A DNA stretch of 64,000 nucleotides. It comes from Gentiana macrophylla (lineage: Eukaryota > Streptophyta > Magnoliopsida > Gentianales > Gentianaceae). Under the pieces are notes generated by a model. It saw only the letters and a program-made list of their open reading frames with translations. It was not told where the DNA came from and ran no database searches. The DNA is taken from positions 1 to 64,000 of the forward strand of contig JAOBSW010000639.1 of the NCBI GenBank assembly GCA_026214975.1, in the 5' to 3' direction. The position numbers and the translations under genes were made by a program. This document shows positions 1 to 13,434 of this stretch, in pieces (position 1 is the first letter of the stretch; each line of letters begins with the position of its first letter).

Positions 1-2900
1 TTAGTCGACTATAAAACAGCCTACTTTTTCCATTCATCATTTCTCTCCTTACTACAGCCCATCTTCTCAGCTTTGAAAAAAAAACATAAAAGATCATTTA
101 TTAATTCAATTTATCATGCTTTTATTCATTCTGACCCATATATGAAATAATCATCCACCAACACAAACAATATTTGATGGTAAATCATACTCCCCTCATC
201 TATTCACACACAAAAACACAAGGAATGAATAGCAAACAAACTTTGTTTCAATTAACAGAACATAAACCTCTGAGGCAGAAGTGAATACTTATATAGAAGA
301 TCACACAACAACCTTTTAATCTCATACCCTAAAAATCCTAAACCAAAGTCCCAAAAGACACCACTGAAGGCGCACCAACAGGCAGAAGAACAGTCAAAGC
401 CTCAACCCGTATGACAACACAAGTGTTATACACATACCAAATGCATATCTAACAACCAAGATCATTTTATTGCAGAAGGAGATGGACATGAAAACAATTT
501 ACCAGTTATTTATTGCAAGCACTCGTTTTTTTTCTTAAACTAAAACAACCAGAAACCCAATGCATGTATATGCTTAAAAACGGACGAGGGTAGCAGGTGG
601 CTTTATTCCTGAGATTATTGAGGAGATACGGCAGGTAAGTAGAGAATCATGAAATTGTCAGGTGGTAGAAGACTTACGAAGCCAATTTCCAGAATCCATT
701 GAACCTAACCCAGCCTCGCCTGCCACGATACCCATTTGCATGCCAACAGTCGTAAAGGCTCTATTCACTCTGACAAAGAATCGACACCACCACTTGACAA
801 TTGAGGCCACCGGACGAACCTTGAACCGCCGGTCGGCACCGTGCGGGTGCGAAGGAGAACATGAATGGAAACCTGAAGGAGCAGTGGGAAATGGAGATAT
901 CACCCGGGTATACCTTTTCTGTTTGTTGGGCTTTGTGTTTCCACACACCGGCCACAATCCACAAAGAAAAGGGCCGAGTAAAAATGCCAGCATCATCAGT
1001 TACATCTAATAGTATACACAACAGGAACAATTAATGCAATTAAATAGAGTGTTGTAGGTTTTAGTTGAGACAAGGGAAATTTAAACACGGAAAAATTATC
1101 ACAGGAACTCACATTTAGGAATTATGCGCGATAAGCGTCAGGCCATCTGATTTCCACACACGGGGCATTTGTGTATTGCACCTCGAGAGTTGTGGCGTGA
1201 GTGGGATCACTGTAGCGTAGCGATTCACTCTTGAAGTCCTCTGATAGAAACGGCCCGTTAAACACTTCTTCTAAAGTAGTGTAGATAGATATTGTTAGGT
1301 TATATGTATTGTATGAACTAATAAATATACCTATTTGTGTATGAACTGCTAGGTTTTTTTTTTTACAATTTATTTATTTATTTAATAACAAATAGTCACT
1401 CTAGAATATTGTCTCGTCTAACCTACAAACCAATCTTCAAATAATTAAACTCATTCAAGCGCTCGCTTTAATGATTAAATCAAGCAGTAAAAATAAGAGT
1501 AATTTTGTTGTATGGATATCTTTATCGTATTTGAGAGCAATGTCGGATGACGTCATTATCTGTACAAAATAAAAACGATTTTGTCTTTTTTATCACGTGA
1601 TAATAATCAAGCGGTTCGTTCACCATAGAGAAGTCATAAATCAAAATTTTAAGTAAAATATTATTATTAATTTTTGGTTCTTTGAAGCGTGTTATCATTA
1701 AACCGTTTAGTCAGACTATCCCACATGTAATGCAAAGATACATCAACAAGTACATAGTTACAACATGGACTTTAAGTGAAGCTAGAGTATTAAAGTGATT
1801 AATACTTTCATCTACATTTATGAAGGAGTTTGATTCGATTTGGTTTTGCGTTCAAGCTATAGTCAAATTACTCGATTAATCAAGCGAGTCAATCTTAAGT
1901 TTTAAATATAGTAATCGAGTAACTCGAGCTATATTAAAAATAATTTTTAATTAATTATATTTATTAAATGTATTATTAATAATTATTTTATATAAGTCAT
2001 TATTATTAGTTGAGTCGAGTATTAGACAAGTCGAGCCCAAATTTACTCAAACTTGGTTGAGTTAGATCGAGTAATTAATGACTCGACTTCGATTTTTCAT
2101 TTAATGGCTCGATCACACTCGAGTCAAATTTTGACCACGAGTTTTTTAATTAAAGTCAAACTCAAGCAGAGTATCGATTAAACTCGGTTCAATTACACTT
2201 TATTCACGGCGGCAATATAATATAAATTATGCAGGTGAACATCGGTGGAATAAAAGCGGATATATATATATATGTATACTAGTGGCAACAGCATGCGTTC
2301 ACGCGATCTGCCGTCAGTGGTATATATATAATAGTGGTCATTTAAGCGCATTTTTTAGTAGTTGTTTTGGGTGGGGTTTGTTTGGTTAATGGGTTGTAGA
2401 TTACCATAATATGCATAATTATATTACATTAAGATAATGTACTATTGTTGACTATAGATTTACATATTAGCATCTAATAGCGAATCAATACATTTGTAGA
2501 AAGTTTACAAAATATTTGCTGCTAGCACTCTTAAACAAACTACGATGGACCAATCCCGTTTTGTGTCACCGATGATCCTTCACATTGTTTTGAAGGACTC
2601 TCGAGTCTTGTAAATTTATCGAAGCTACACACCTCTTAAAAAAGAGTTGATGCATCGTCACACACCTCTCGATAAATCAACTCCCTAACGTCTTCTTTTG
2701 TCAAATTTCTCTACCGAAACTCAAACTCGAGCTTTGATATAGGTTGAAGTAACGGTTCACGTTCCACATTAGCTAAACCATAAAAGTAAGGATCGAAAGG
2801 CCACGAAAAAAGTTAGTTAAGAAAAGAGGGCATTTTAGACTTTATGAATTAAAATTCGACATTTGTCCACTTTAATCATGCGAAAACCTAAAAAGCGACT
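1..2900. other. AT-rich intergenic DNA, no gene recognised
   Basis: No ORF here has a protein motif I recognise. A somewhat more GC-rich patch at about 600-1010 is open on both strands (112-115 codons each), and the two readings overlap almost completely, so at most one can be real; neither shows a domain. Between about 1850 and 2180 the text is unusually rich in CTCGAG/ACTCGA words inside very AT-rich DNA, which looks like decayed repeat. Confidence 0.6.
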
Positions 2901-4900
2901 CTTATTAATCTGCGTGTGAAGTGCTTTAAGTTCGAAAAATCACCTCTTCAAATTGGTTGGTCGGTCTTTCGCGGTCAAATGAAAGCAAGCGTTGTAAAAG
3001 CGAAGAGCCAGCGGATGCGCATCAGGGGAATTTACACTCAAATGGGACGATTTGTTTTTTTCTCGTATTTACTAAGATATCTTCTTGCTTTTTCATTTGA
3101 ATCGCCATTCATGACATAATTGTCGTATCAAATATTAAAATTTCTCAAACATAAATCGAAATTAGCATCTTGAATTCATATCGAGACAACAAAAGAAGAA
3201 AAAGGTTAGATAGTTTATTGTATTTGAACAAGATGACATGGCTATTATCGATTCTAAGGAAACCGATACTCGGTCATCCGTCATTAACAAATTAGGAAAG
3301 GCAAAATAAAATTAGAGCCACGACGATTCGATCTTCGCGCAAACAAGGTAAGTTTATAAAGGGATAAAAGCAGCTTTTGGTACTTATTGTTTTACAATTT
3401 TGCATTTATATCACAACGTTTCATCTTGCACTTTCCTCCTCACCATGCATTTTCTTTTCTTTTCTTTGACATTTACATTCCATTAGAATGTTCACAATCA
3501 GTGGATAATTTACTTTTCTAAGTTATAGCCTATGATATCATGCAAGCAAACACAAAATGTATTCAAAAGCTGATTAAGCAAATGAGATCTTGAACTGAAT
3601 AGCCCTGTGTCTATACTTTTGTCCAAAATGGTGGATGATCACATAAAGCAAGGACCTAACAAAATCAATCACCGTCACAAACAACGATAAAACATTGTGG
3701 CAATTTTTTCTTCATAAATCTGATACAAACTTGAAAATAGTAGAAAATATGAATGAGTACCTCACGAAGAAAGTTATAGGTTCTTTGACCCAAGTTGAGG
3801 ATTACCAATATTGATAGAGGTTGCTCTCCGCTGAAAATAAGTTCTTATATGGACTTGATGGCTCGTTTCCCAAACTCGGCGAGAATCATCTGTATGGATC
3901 CTTAAACTCCACGCCTTCCATGTTTTTCTCCGAATAATTTAATGTTGATAGTGAAATCAATGGACTTGCTATGCTTTTGCTCCTTTTTTGAGCTCATTAT
4001 AATGAAAATGTTGGATAAACATTTCAAAATATTCTCTGAAATTACATTTGGACCGTCGCCTCAGGAAGATTTTACATTCACTTTATGAGGAGGTCGAATT
4101 TTACTCTCTTGGTTTATATCTACTGAAAATATTCAAAAATCACATATTCGTTTCTGACGGACCAACTACCATGTCAAACAAAAGGTGCGATGTTAGAACA
4201 CGCAATTTTAAAGGATCTAAGAGTTTTTACGGTGATTTATATTCGAAGGAGATTTCTTTGAAGGAGTTCTAACGATCACAATGTCTTCTTTATACCAGGA
4301 GACTTACGCTTATCATTTGGTGGATTAGAACATGATTGTTCTCTTTTCCAACACATGCACGAAAATGAAATTAGAAAATCGGATATTACACTATAAAAGA
4401 GTTTTTTTGAGATAGTTGAAACAAAATGAATTATGTATACCATTGAGGATTGGAATTTCTTCATCTTCAGGTGCCAACTTAGTTTGCTTCTGTCTCCTAA
4501 TGTTTATTGGAGAATGATCACATGGTTCACATGAATTGTCCATATTCCTTTTGATGATGAAATGTAGGCTGACTTCTTGGTATAATCCTTATGCAAGAAA
4601 TGTACTACTTGGTGCTTGAGTGAAAAACTTCCTCTTTCAATACTACTACTTGACCAGAAGCTCAGGTCTATAAGTATCGAGATACCACAATATATCGGTT
4701 TCAATTGGAGACAATATATTAAGATTACATAAGTTTAGTATAGAATGAAAGACTAACATGAGGTGGAAGATACGGCGGAGAGGCGAGGTAGGAACAGCAA
4801 AGAGGCCTTGTAAATACTCTCTCCGATCTTTGTGTGCACATTCTCCTCAATATGCGAGTTTTATTTTTAGCTCAAGTCAACCTTAAAATTTGCAAATTGA
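2901..4900. other. Intergenic DNA with weak retroelement-like text
   Basis: No convincing gene. Around 3600-4000 the plus strand can be read, across many stops, as a peptide vaguely like the copia Gag helical region (MNEYLTKKVIGSLTQVE at about 3750). No zinc knuckle, protease or RT follows, so it stays unassigned. Confidence 0.5.
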
Positions 4901-6500
4901 TTAAGAATGAATATAGATAATAAGATATCATAACATTAAATTGAACAAATTAGAAGGTTACATCTTGTTCTGAAAGCTTTTCTCTCTCTCTCGATTGAAC
5001 GAAGTGTATTTGTGGTTCTTTCTGAGTTTCCATTATCCTCTTGTTGGGAGCCCCACATTTCCCTTGACAACAGAATGAATGAACACTATTATTCAACCTC
5101 ATGAAATAGGATAAAATTAGATAACAAAAAAGAAGAAGAGGATAAATGCACATGAGAAAAGAAAGCAAAAGAACAATAATTATGCAAAATAGTGAGTAAA
5201 AGGCAAAGTAAACAACTTTTGAGGCTTTATCAAAGTAGGCATTAAACCACCTTACAATCAGTAGCAAAAGAAAAGGAGAAGGCAGAACATAAGACCAAGT
5301 GAATCACACACCAAACCCAAAAACAAAGCAATCCCTTATTCTATTTTCCTTTTACACCATTGGAAACTGAGAATTCTCATAATTCTTATCAAAGAATTTA
5401 ACTTTTCCATTAATTACGGAAAACTTTCCAATCCCACCTCAATACTAACCACAAATTCACAATCTAATTTAAAGATTTGAAGGAAAAAAATAGAGAGCCT
5501 TTGCAATCAACTTTCACCGGGTTTGAAGCAGTAGAAATTGCGATCTTCGGGAACCTAGGTATGTAGTAATAAAGCGGCAATGGTGAAGAACCAAATCGAG
5601 TTAAGCCACGAAAGTAGAATAGAAACGGTATAGAATGATTCATCAAACCGAGAATAATTTGGAACCCACAAAACCAGAATAATTTTACCATGAAACCGAA
5701 TGCAAACACAGAAGAGCGAACAACAACAAGGTGAAGAAGATAAGCCAAATAACTAAAAGCAGAAACCGAATGACCCAAATACACAAAGCAGCCATTTTAC
5801 GAATATCACGATGGTCTTCCAGCATTTTGTACACTGCACCGACAGAGCAACGACAAGGTGAAGAAGATAAGCCGAGCAGCTGAAGACCGGTGTGGAGGAG
5901 ATGTAGAAGGAGAGTGAGGCGGTGTGAGAAGTGTGTGAGAAACATGGAAGATCTAAGAGAAAGGATGGAAAAACTATATACAGGTGAGCTGCTAAATCCA
6001 ATGGCGAAGAAAAGCGATGGAAAGCGGTATTGGCGCAGTGGACGGTGGTGGAATTGTATTTTGGAAAAAGGGCAAACATATTACGATATATTGGACAAGC
6101 GGCGTCGTATTCTTATTAAAGGGAAAAAAAATTAAAATCGCGAGGCAACCTAAATTTAAGTCGTCATTATCGCGTTATAAGTAAGCTACATGTTATGATG
6201 TATTCTTAGTGCAAATTTTTTTGATGCCATGTATTGCCGTGCAATTAAACCTAACAAATAAAAAAGTTCGGATCATATAAATGTAAGTATAAATATATTT
6301 TGTAATTTATTTTTGACAAAATATTTATGAAACCTGTACAAAAAAAAAACCCAAAAAAACAATACAGTATAAAAAAAACAATAAAAAAAAACAAAAAAAA
6401 AAACAATGCAGTATATGTATATCTGACAACCTAACCTACGTGTTAAACTACTCGGTACTTTTTCTTTTTTACTTGTTGAAGCAGCAAAGTACAAATAAAA
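4901..6500. other. Intergenic DNA with a short tandem duplication
   Basis: Several hydrophobic minus-strand ORFs of 86-108 codons overlap between 5464 and 6079 and read like poly-pyrimidine translation products rather than a conserved protein. A 20-base string, CAAGGTGAAGAAGATAAGCC, occurs twice about 125 bp apart (near 5729 and 5856), so the stretch contains a small local duplication. A minus-strand TATA-like TATATAG lies near 5977. A transcribed small membrane-protein gene on the minus strand cannot be excluded, but nothing identifies it. Confidence 0.4.
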
Positions 6501-8100
6501 AAAACTGTCTGAGATTGTCGATCCCTCTCCTCTTCTCGCCTCTCCCCCTCATCTTTTTGACTTTTTCTTCCTTATTATCTCATCTTCTTTAGCAATTTCT
6601 CTGCATATTGATTGCGCCGATTGTAGTTTGTGTTGTTCTATTCCCTCTGCTTCTGTTCACCGCTGGCGCTCATCATTCATGTCCTCTCTGTTGCACTCTC
6701 CTCCTCAATGAATCAAACCATGAAACTGAGTCACTTAGAAGTTCGATTGATCCAGATACAAGCAGATCCGATTCATGGAAATCTTTGTAAAGAAAGATCG
6801 ATCACCCCTCAAAAAAAAAAAAAAAAAGAAAGATAGATCAATAGCAGATTTTGTTTTCCATACGTTTAACCGCATCTGTAGCAGCCATGGAGGCAGACAA
6901 TGGTAACAAGATTCACCTTTTCTTTTTCTTTCAATTTTTACCTGCACAATTTTAACTTTTTTCAGATTTTTATTTTGAATTTAGGTGGGATGCTATGGAG
7001 GTCACAGCAGTCACCGGTGCGGTGTTATTCCGGCAAGCTGTATTGGCCGTGACAACGGTAACAGCCTTCCTTGATTTATTTCTATTGAAAGATGCCTACT
7101 TTATCAGTTTTATTTCATCCTGAACTGAGTGGTGGTGAGGTGGAAGACAGCGGCTGTGTTGTCTTTTTCGGGGTTTATATTCTTTTAATGACACGCTTAA
7201 TCTGTATTTCATCCCATTATCTCGCTGAACTTTAAATCTGAAGTTTTAATGATTGTGATTGCTCATTGCAGCATCTGAATTTATTTTGATTATGTATGCT
7301 TACTTTTTCAAAATTTGGTCTTTGTACCGTTTCAAATGCTCTCTGTTCCATAAATTTTTTTGATCTTTTTCCGGTTCCAATTGATCTTTGCTCCCATCAA
7401 AATTCGATCTTTGCCCGATTCTGAATGATCCCTGCTCCCAGCGAAATCTGAAACCTTTTCTGATTCCAGATAATCCCCGCAAAAATTCGAACTTGTTGAT
7501 TCGGAGTACTCTTTGTAAAACTTGAACTTCTTTCCGCTGTTTATTTCTGATTGCTCTCAGCTAAATATGAACTTCTTGCAATTCTTACTGCTATCGTAGA
7601 GAATGGACACTAGAAAGACTCGGACTTTGTTTCAAGTGACAACAAGTTGCCTCTTGTTTTGATCGACTTGGGAAATGGCTGGTGAGTGCTTCAGTAGCTG
7701 TGTGTTGGTATGGTTCGTTTTTTCTTCCCCTGGAGATGTGACAGTCAACAGCTCCGGTTAATGCAAAATTTGTCTATATTGAAACGAGGGATAAAAGGAA
7801 CTTTTACTTTGCCTTTTGTACTAGATTGAAAGCGTTTTCATGCCTTTTATTAGGCGATTAAGGTTATATCCCTTGAGAATTTCTCCATCACCCTAGCTGA
7901 TTCTTCCCTCTTTTTTTTATTTGGAGACAGATGTTTGTTATTATAACCAAATTTATTGTGCAAATGAATATTATATGGGAAATCAGAAATCTTTCATGTT
8001 TTAGGTCCCCTTTATAATAAAGCACCTGTAAGCAGCTTTTGGGGTTTCTGCCCGGTTTGCTACTTTCTATCCCCATTCTTCTCCTCTCCTCTTTAGGTCA
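6500..8100. repeat. Segmental duplication, copy 1
   Basis: This segment matches 10500-14000 in the same order. Shared landmarks are an AACAATGGTAACAAGATT block (6898 and 10836), a GGAGGTCACAG...TTATTCCGGCAAGCTG block (7000 and 10960), a pyrimidine-rich tandem array, a GAATGGACAC...TTTCAAGTGAC block (7602 and 11583), and TTTGCTACTTTCTATCCCCATTC (8057 and 13935). Copy 2 is longer because about 1.9 kb lies between its last two landmarks. Nothing in this copy reads as conserved protein. It resembles duplicated untranslated leader or intron sequence of a gene, but that is inference. Confidence 0.7.
7310..7500. repeat. Degenerate tandem array, about 44 bp unit (copy 1)
   Basis: Repeated GATCTTT(T/G)..CCGATTC and CTGCTCCCAGC words recur at about 40-45 bp spacing. 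The same array is longer and clearer at 11260-11560. Open frames across it are a by-product of the periodicity. Confidence 0.6.
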
Positions 8101-8749
8101 TCCATATGATTTTGCTTTTGCTCTTGCTATATTTGTAATGCCTTAGCTCTCTTCAACAGATTCTCATGTTAGTACATGTACATCTTATCTGCCTTATTCT
8201 ACTGATGTACACCTAAAATTTATTGACCTTTTGTTTTGTTCTCATTAATGGCATTGTTTCTTGCTCGTTCTTATTTTCCCTTGAATTCACGAGTTCTTCC
8301 TGGAATTTTTATCTTCATAGTGTTTTGGTCTGAATGGCTATTCTAAATTAGGACTAGTATGGTCTTTATTAGTTTCAGTAGTGTAATCTTTCAATGGTGA
8401 TAGTTTAGTCCCTTTTGCTCTTGAGTCACTGGAGTTGCAGATTGTATGTCGTGTGATGGAAATTATTATTTCTGAGGAAAACATAGCCTTGTCTAGATTT
8501 GCCTTTAAGAAGACCTCAACTAGGAGGGCTCCATTTGTCTCATCTCTCCTCCCTTACCCACCACCACCACCACACACACGTATATTAAAAAACAGATTAA
8601 GTTTGGTTGTCAGACTACCAGGGCTATACCAAATAATCTTAGATGTGCATAGCTAACAAGAAATGTTTGCGTGTATACCTAGTTTAATGCTAAAGCTTTG
8701 ATTTTTGGGATTCAAAATCCAATTAATGTTGTGCTAGACTTTTCATGAA

Positions 8750-8750
<1 letters not shown>
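8101..8750. other. Non-coding flank
   Basis: No gene recognised. A block at 8497-8550 (TTTAAGAAGACCTCAACTAGG) matches one at 12910-12945 (TTTAAGAAGATCTTAACTGG), so the large duplication probably extends through here in rearranged order. Confidence 0.45.

Positions 8751-8751
<1 letters not shown>

Positions 8752-8840
<89 letters not shown>
8752..8840. repeat. (CT)n(AT)n compound microsatellite
   Basis: About 29 bases of CT dinucleotide pass directly into about 60 bases of AT dinucleotide. It creates spurious ORFs on both strands (SLSLSLSIYIYIY and IYIYIYRERERE). Confidence 0.97.
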
Positions 8841-8842
<2 letters not shown>

Positions 8843-10499
8843 ATGTGTGTGGAAAAGTGAGCTCACAATGAGCCATGTTAGTCCATTTTGTGAAAAGGGT
8901 GCATTTGTGAGAATGGATTGTATCATTGCCATTTGTGCACTTTTTATATCTTCATATTGGCTTTAAATTGTTGGACTGCAACTCATTGTTTATTAGTAGT
9001 TGGGCTTGATATCGCAAATAAAAAAAAACAAAACTCTTTGTCTGTGTACACATCTTCAGACTTGAGATTAGTGTTATCGTGCTTGACAACTGTGTATCTA
9101 TTGATTAAGCTTTTCTCATACTCTAGGCAGCATTGAAGAAAGTGAGCAGGTTAGACAGTCCATTATTAAGTAGGCGATGAATTTCTCCGGCAGTCCGATC
9201 AGCGCTCCCTTGGATAATGCTTTCAGCCTTCTGGCAGTCATATAGAGATGGTTGGTCTTCCTTATCCGTACGAGCTGAAGGTATGTCTTGTTGCCTGTGT
9301 AAATAGCCATCGAAATTGTTTAACTGCCATTCCACTCAAGGTTATTGTGTGGGTGAAGGAATGCCACAGTCCATAAAAAAATGTTGATAGTTGATATGGT
9401 GCGAGCTTCGAATGGAAAAGAGATAGTATACATTGGATTTTCATCTTCCCTATTAAAATTACTTCATATAATTCATATCTTCCTCCTGTGATCGGCTGAT
9501 AACTGCGTATTTATGCCCTATTTTATAGATTTTTTTTCTTTTTTATATAATTTTTAAACCCCTTAATTTTGTGATTTATTTCATGGCAAGCCTACAACCT
9601 TTATAAGTAAGTTATACCAAGTGACATATAATGTCACACATTTTATTCTATACCAAGTACCATACATTACATCTACACGTGTTTACTCTCTTTCACATAA
9701 TGCACGGGTGCGTATGGTGAGAGTAGAAATATGTTCGCCACAATGCATTATACCTAATAATTTTGTCTAGTAATGCAAATTTTTATTAATCCACTGGGTG
9801 TTCAGCTTGCAGAGCAGCGGTTTCAGTGTACCAAGTGTTTGCCATGTTATTAACCGTGTTTTTAGTAGATTCTGACTCATTATCCACCCTCTATGATTTT
9901 TTCCCCAACTCGAAGGGTTATTATTAAAATCTAAAGCTCTTCAATAATATGCTCGAGTTCGACTCACTTTCTTCACTACTCAAGTTGAACTCAAATTCGA
10001 CTATTTTTATTTGAGCAATTTTAACACACCAAAAATCCAAATTGATAATGAATCACTCAGCTTATTTATCTCTATTTATAACCATGGTAACATCTCAATC
10101 CATGACATAAACAATTCATAGTCGATTCTGTAACATGAAAAGTGAATGGCCAATGCAATTTTTTCTTTGTGGATACTCGAAAGGTTATTATTTTTATTAA
10201 ACTAGTTTAAAAGGTTAAAAAAGAGTAAAAGTTTAATGAAACAAGGTTAAAAGGGTTATATTTTTGATACACATGTATAAAAAGCAAGGAACATGTGATC
10301 ATATCTATTTTTATTTTGAGTTCCATTATATATGTATATATATAAAATGCTTGAAATATACTGAACAAAAAAATTGTTTTAAAATGAAAGCAAACTAGAA
10401 AATAAGTACTGCAATCTGTAAAAAAGAATGTACAACAATCTAATGTCACTTTCCTAGACCTAACCTAGGAGTCTGTAATAATCTTTTATTATAACCCAG
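8841..10499. other. Intergenic DNA, no gene recognised
   Basis: Short overlapping ORFs at 8918-9444 lack any motif. A perfect 17-base palindrome, GTGACATATAATGTCAC, lies at about 9619 inside text with a repeated TATACCAAGT word. From 9500 on the DNA is AT-rich with no coding signal. Confidence 0.55.
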
Positions 10500-11259
10500 A
10501 AATAAAAACAAGAAAAGGAGGCGAAGTCAATCTATTCTACCCCGATCCTCTCCCCATCGGCTCTTTCTCCTCCACTCCGTTGATATCACCGTTTGGTTTC
10601 AGGAAAATCCTCTGACGGCTCTCTCTGCTCCACTCCTTTGATATATCCGTTTGATTTCAGGAAAATCATGTCATACGATAGAACACTTCCTTGTTGATGA
10701 ATTAAGCAGCGAAACCAACTTAGAGCGGATCTCGATGTATAAGCACAGGGGTTTGGATGTAGAAAAGCTTCGATGCAGGCGTGTATGGCGACAAGAACCA
10801 ACAAGCGGATCTGTAGTAGCGGTGGTGGAAGCCAACAATGGTAACAAGATTTCAATTTTAACAACCACCACCTTTATCATTTTTTCTTTCAATATTTATC
10901 TTGCAAAATTCTGACTTTTTAGATTATTAATCTATCTGAATGTAAGGTGGGATGCCATGGAGGTCACAGATGTGGTGTCGGTGGTGTTATTCCGGCAAGC
11001 TGAATTTGGCTCGGCGGTACCTTCCTTCTCTTTCCGTTTGTTTTGAAAGATGCCAAATTTATCAGTTTTTTCTTTCCAATGTGTTAGTGTTGTTTCATCC
11101 TCTTTTCTTTCCATTTTGTTTTTGAAAGATGCCAAATTTATCAGTTTTTTCTTTCCAATGTAAAAAATGCAGCGTCTGTGTTGTGAACTTTTTGCTTTCT
11201 GAGATTTTTATGATTGTGAATGCTGTGTGCAAAAACTTTTTTAATCTTGTATGCTCTCA

Positions 11260-11560
11260 GAAAAAAATGATCTTTTTCCTAATGCTCCCAGCAAGATTTG
11301 ATCTTTTTCCGATTCCAAAGAAACACTGCTCTCAGCAAGATTTGATCTTTTTCCGATTACGAACAATCACTGCTCCCAGCAAAAATTGATCTTTTTCCGA
11401 TTCTGAGCGATCCCTGCTCCCAGCAATCTAATCTTTTCCCGATTCCGAATGATCCCTGCAAAAACCTAAACTTTTCGTGATTCCGAGTGCTCTTAGTAGT
11501 CCCTGCAAAATCTGAACTTTTTCCAATTTTGAATGCTCTCAGCAAAATCTAAATGTTTGC
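11260..11560. repeat. Tandem array, about 44 bp unit (copy 2)
   Basis: About six units of the pattern TTTGATCTTTTTCCGATTCC followed by an A-rich variable part and CTGCTCCCAGCAA. The first four are well kept and later ones degenerate. The matching but shorter array in copy 1 shows the array predates the duplication. Confidence 0.8.
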
Positions 11561-11958
11561 AATTCTGAATGCTGTAGTATAGAATGGACACCAAAAAGAT
11601 TCTGACGTGGTTTCAAGTGACTACAAGTTGTCTCATGTTTGGATCAACTTGGAAGTGACTGCGAGTGTTTCACTAGCATCGTGTTGGTGTGGTTCGTTTT
11701 CTTCTTTCCCTGGAGACGTGGAACATTGACATTCATCAGTTCTGGTTAACATAAAGTGCATCTTATACTTGATTCAAAATGAGGATAAAGGATTTCAAGT
11801 GTTGAAAGATTTTCAGATATTTACCGTAATACTACATTACGGGAATTTCTACCTTGCCTTTTGTACTAGATTCTAAGCGTTTTCATGTATAGTGCACAGT
11901 TAGTAGGATGGAAGAATTTTCTGACTGAAAATTTAATTGCAAATGTTTTTTGTTGCAG

Positions 11959-12650
11959 GCAATTGGCAATGACATCGACTATGATGATTGATGAATACCA
12001 TAGGTGAGTACTGTGGCATTACATTCCATATTTTTTTCCTTAATATTTTGTGTTGGCAATTCCTACAAAACTGGGATGTGAGTTCATTAAGGTTTTTAAT
12101 ACTTGCAGCTTTGTACGTGGGAGATTACTTAATGACAAGCCAGACCCTGTTTTGAGAACTCTATTGCTTAGCTTGCCTTATAGAAAAGTTGTAAGTCCTT
12201 TTGTCCAAATATCTATGACATATTCTTTGTCTTCTTGAGCCTAATGCTTGATCTTATTATGATAAAAACAGATTTTTACTTACGAATGCTGATAAGAGAT
12301 TGCCACAAAAGCCCTCAATAGATTTGGGCTGGATGGCCAAAACACATATTTTGAGACACTAAATCCCAACTCACGAAGCCGCTGCTGCATCAGATGATGA
12401 AGGTGACATTGAGATCATTGGCTCGTCACTTTAACCTAAGTAAAAGAGTACTACTGGCAGTTCTGAGATTTTTTACATTGTTGATCATTTTGCACAACCA
12501 GATCCCAGTAGAGAGCTATGTTTCCAAAGACCCCTATTGTGTACAAGCCATTGAAAAGGCTCTTGAAATAGCCAACATTGATTCCCTCAGGGATCGGGAC
12601 CTTACTCTACAAGCATCAAGAAAGTTCGAGGCATGGCCAAAAAGATAAAT
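11959..12650 (+). pseudogene. Exon-like pieces of an unidentified gene
   Basis: Two adjoining exons can be proposed with good splice sites. Exon a (11959-12003) follows TTGCAG and ends at GTGAGT. Exon b (12109-12190) follows CTTGCAG and ends at GTAAGT. They join in phase to give a peptide that begins QLAMTSTMMIDEYHS and continues FVRGRLLNDKPDPVLR, then TLLLSLPYRKV. Further downstream 12394-12648 is open for 84 codons with an ordinary-looking acidic/basic second half (YVSKDPYCVQAIEKALEIAN), but I could not join it in phase. I do not recognise the family. It lies in the part of the duplication that copy 1 lacks. Probably a fragment of a host gene. Confidence 0.4.
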
Positions 12651-12950
12651 GACTTATGTGGTAAGTGGTATTTTGCTTCCGTTGTTTTGCATTTTACTCA
12701 GTTAGCTTGCATGCCATGAGTTCATGTGTTGAATTTCTACAATTTAGGAATCGGTCTTTTGTCTATTCTGTCAAAGTTGTAGTCTTTAAGTTTTCATCTA
12801 ATGCTTGTTGATGGCTTTAAACTTGATCTATATCCTCCCTGAACATGTATTTTGTGATTTACTCATTTTAGATAAATTATTGTGCAAGTTATGCCTAGGT
12901 TTTGTTTACCTTTAAGAAGATCTTAACTGGGAGCGCTCCAATTTTCCCAT

Positions 12951-12985
12951 CCCCCCCCCCCCCCCCTCTCCCTCCCTCCCTCCCC
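12951..12985. repeat. Poly-C tract with CCCT repeats
   Basis: Sixteen consecutive C residues (12951-12966) followed by a TCTC then (CCCT)n run. A low-complexity tract of this kind is prone to assembly length error. Confidence 0.9.
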
Positions 12986-13361
12986 AACCAAAGAAATAAA
13001 GCAAGAGCTAAATCAATCTTTTAGATATTTCATTCATGAAAATGGATAAATATTACATAATGTCCAACATTTATGGGACTTAGACTATATATAGGCTTAA
13101 ATATTCATTTAGATTAAACCGTATACTTATTGACTAGCATAAACAATAATAAAATATTAGGCCATCTTATGTGTCCTACATGGCGCCGCATGGAATTCTG
13201 TGCGGAGAAAGGTGGGGTCTTCATGATTGTAAAATTGTTCACACATTGTGTTTGCTGAATATTGCGTTAAAATTTTCCATTTCCTTCCCCTGCATTGTGT
13301 TACTATATGTTTATTAGAAGCTTCTAACTCATTAGCTTACAATCTGCTTTTTATTTTACAG

Positions 13362-13434
13362 GAAAATGGATCAACTCTCAAATGCATTTTCTTTACTTGA
13401 TGTTGATGATAACGAGGATATAGAGCAACTATAG
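13362..13434 (+). pseudogene. Isolated exon-like fragment, acidic
   Basis: Follows a strong acceptor (TTTTATTTTACAG) and reads KMDQLSNAFSLLDVDDNEDI then EQL and stop. The FSLLDVDD..DIEQL wording is a plausible conserved acidic N-terminus or C-terminus, but I cannot name a family. No matching downstream exon was found before the next repeat. Confidence 0.3.

Noticed and set aside
3580..4270. Copia Gag-like reading on the plus strand
   Set aside because: Only one weak helical match, many stops, and no other retroelement domain nearby.
5464..6079. Hydrophobic minus-strand ORFs as a membrane protein gene
   Set aside because: Overlapping frames over pyrimidine-rich text, with no conserved motif.
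8723..8966. ORFs on both strands over the CT/AT repeat
   Set aside because: Low-complexity dinucleotide translation, mirrored on both strands.
9598..9680. Short palindrome as a MITE end
   Set aside because: No matching terminal inverted repeat or target duplication was found.
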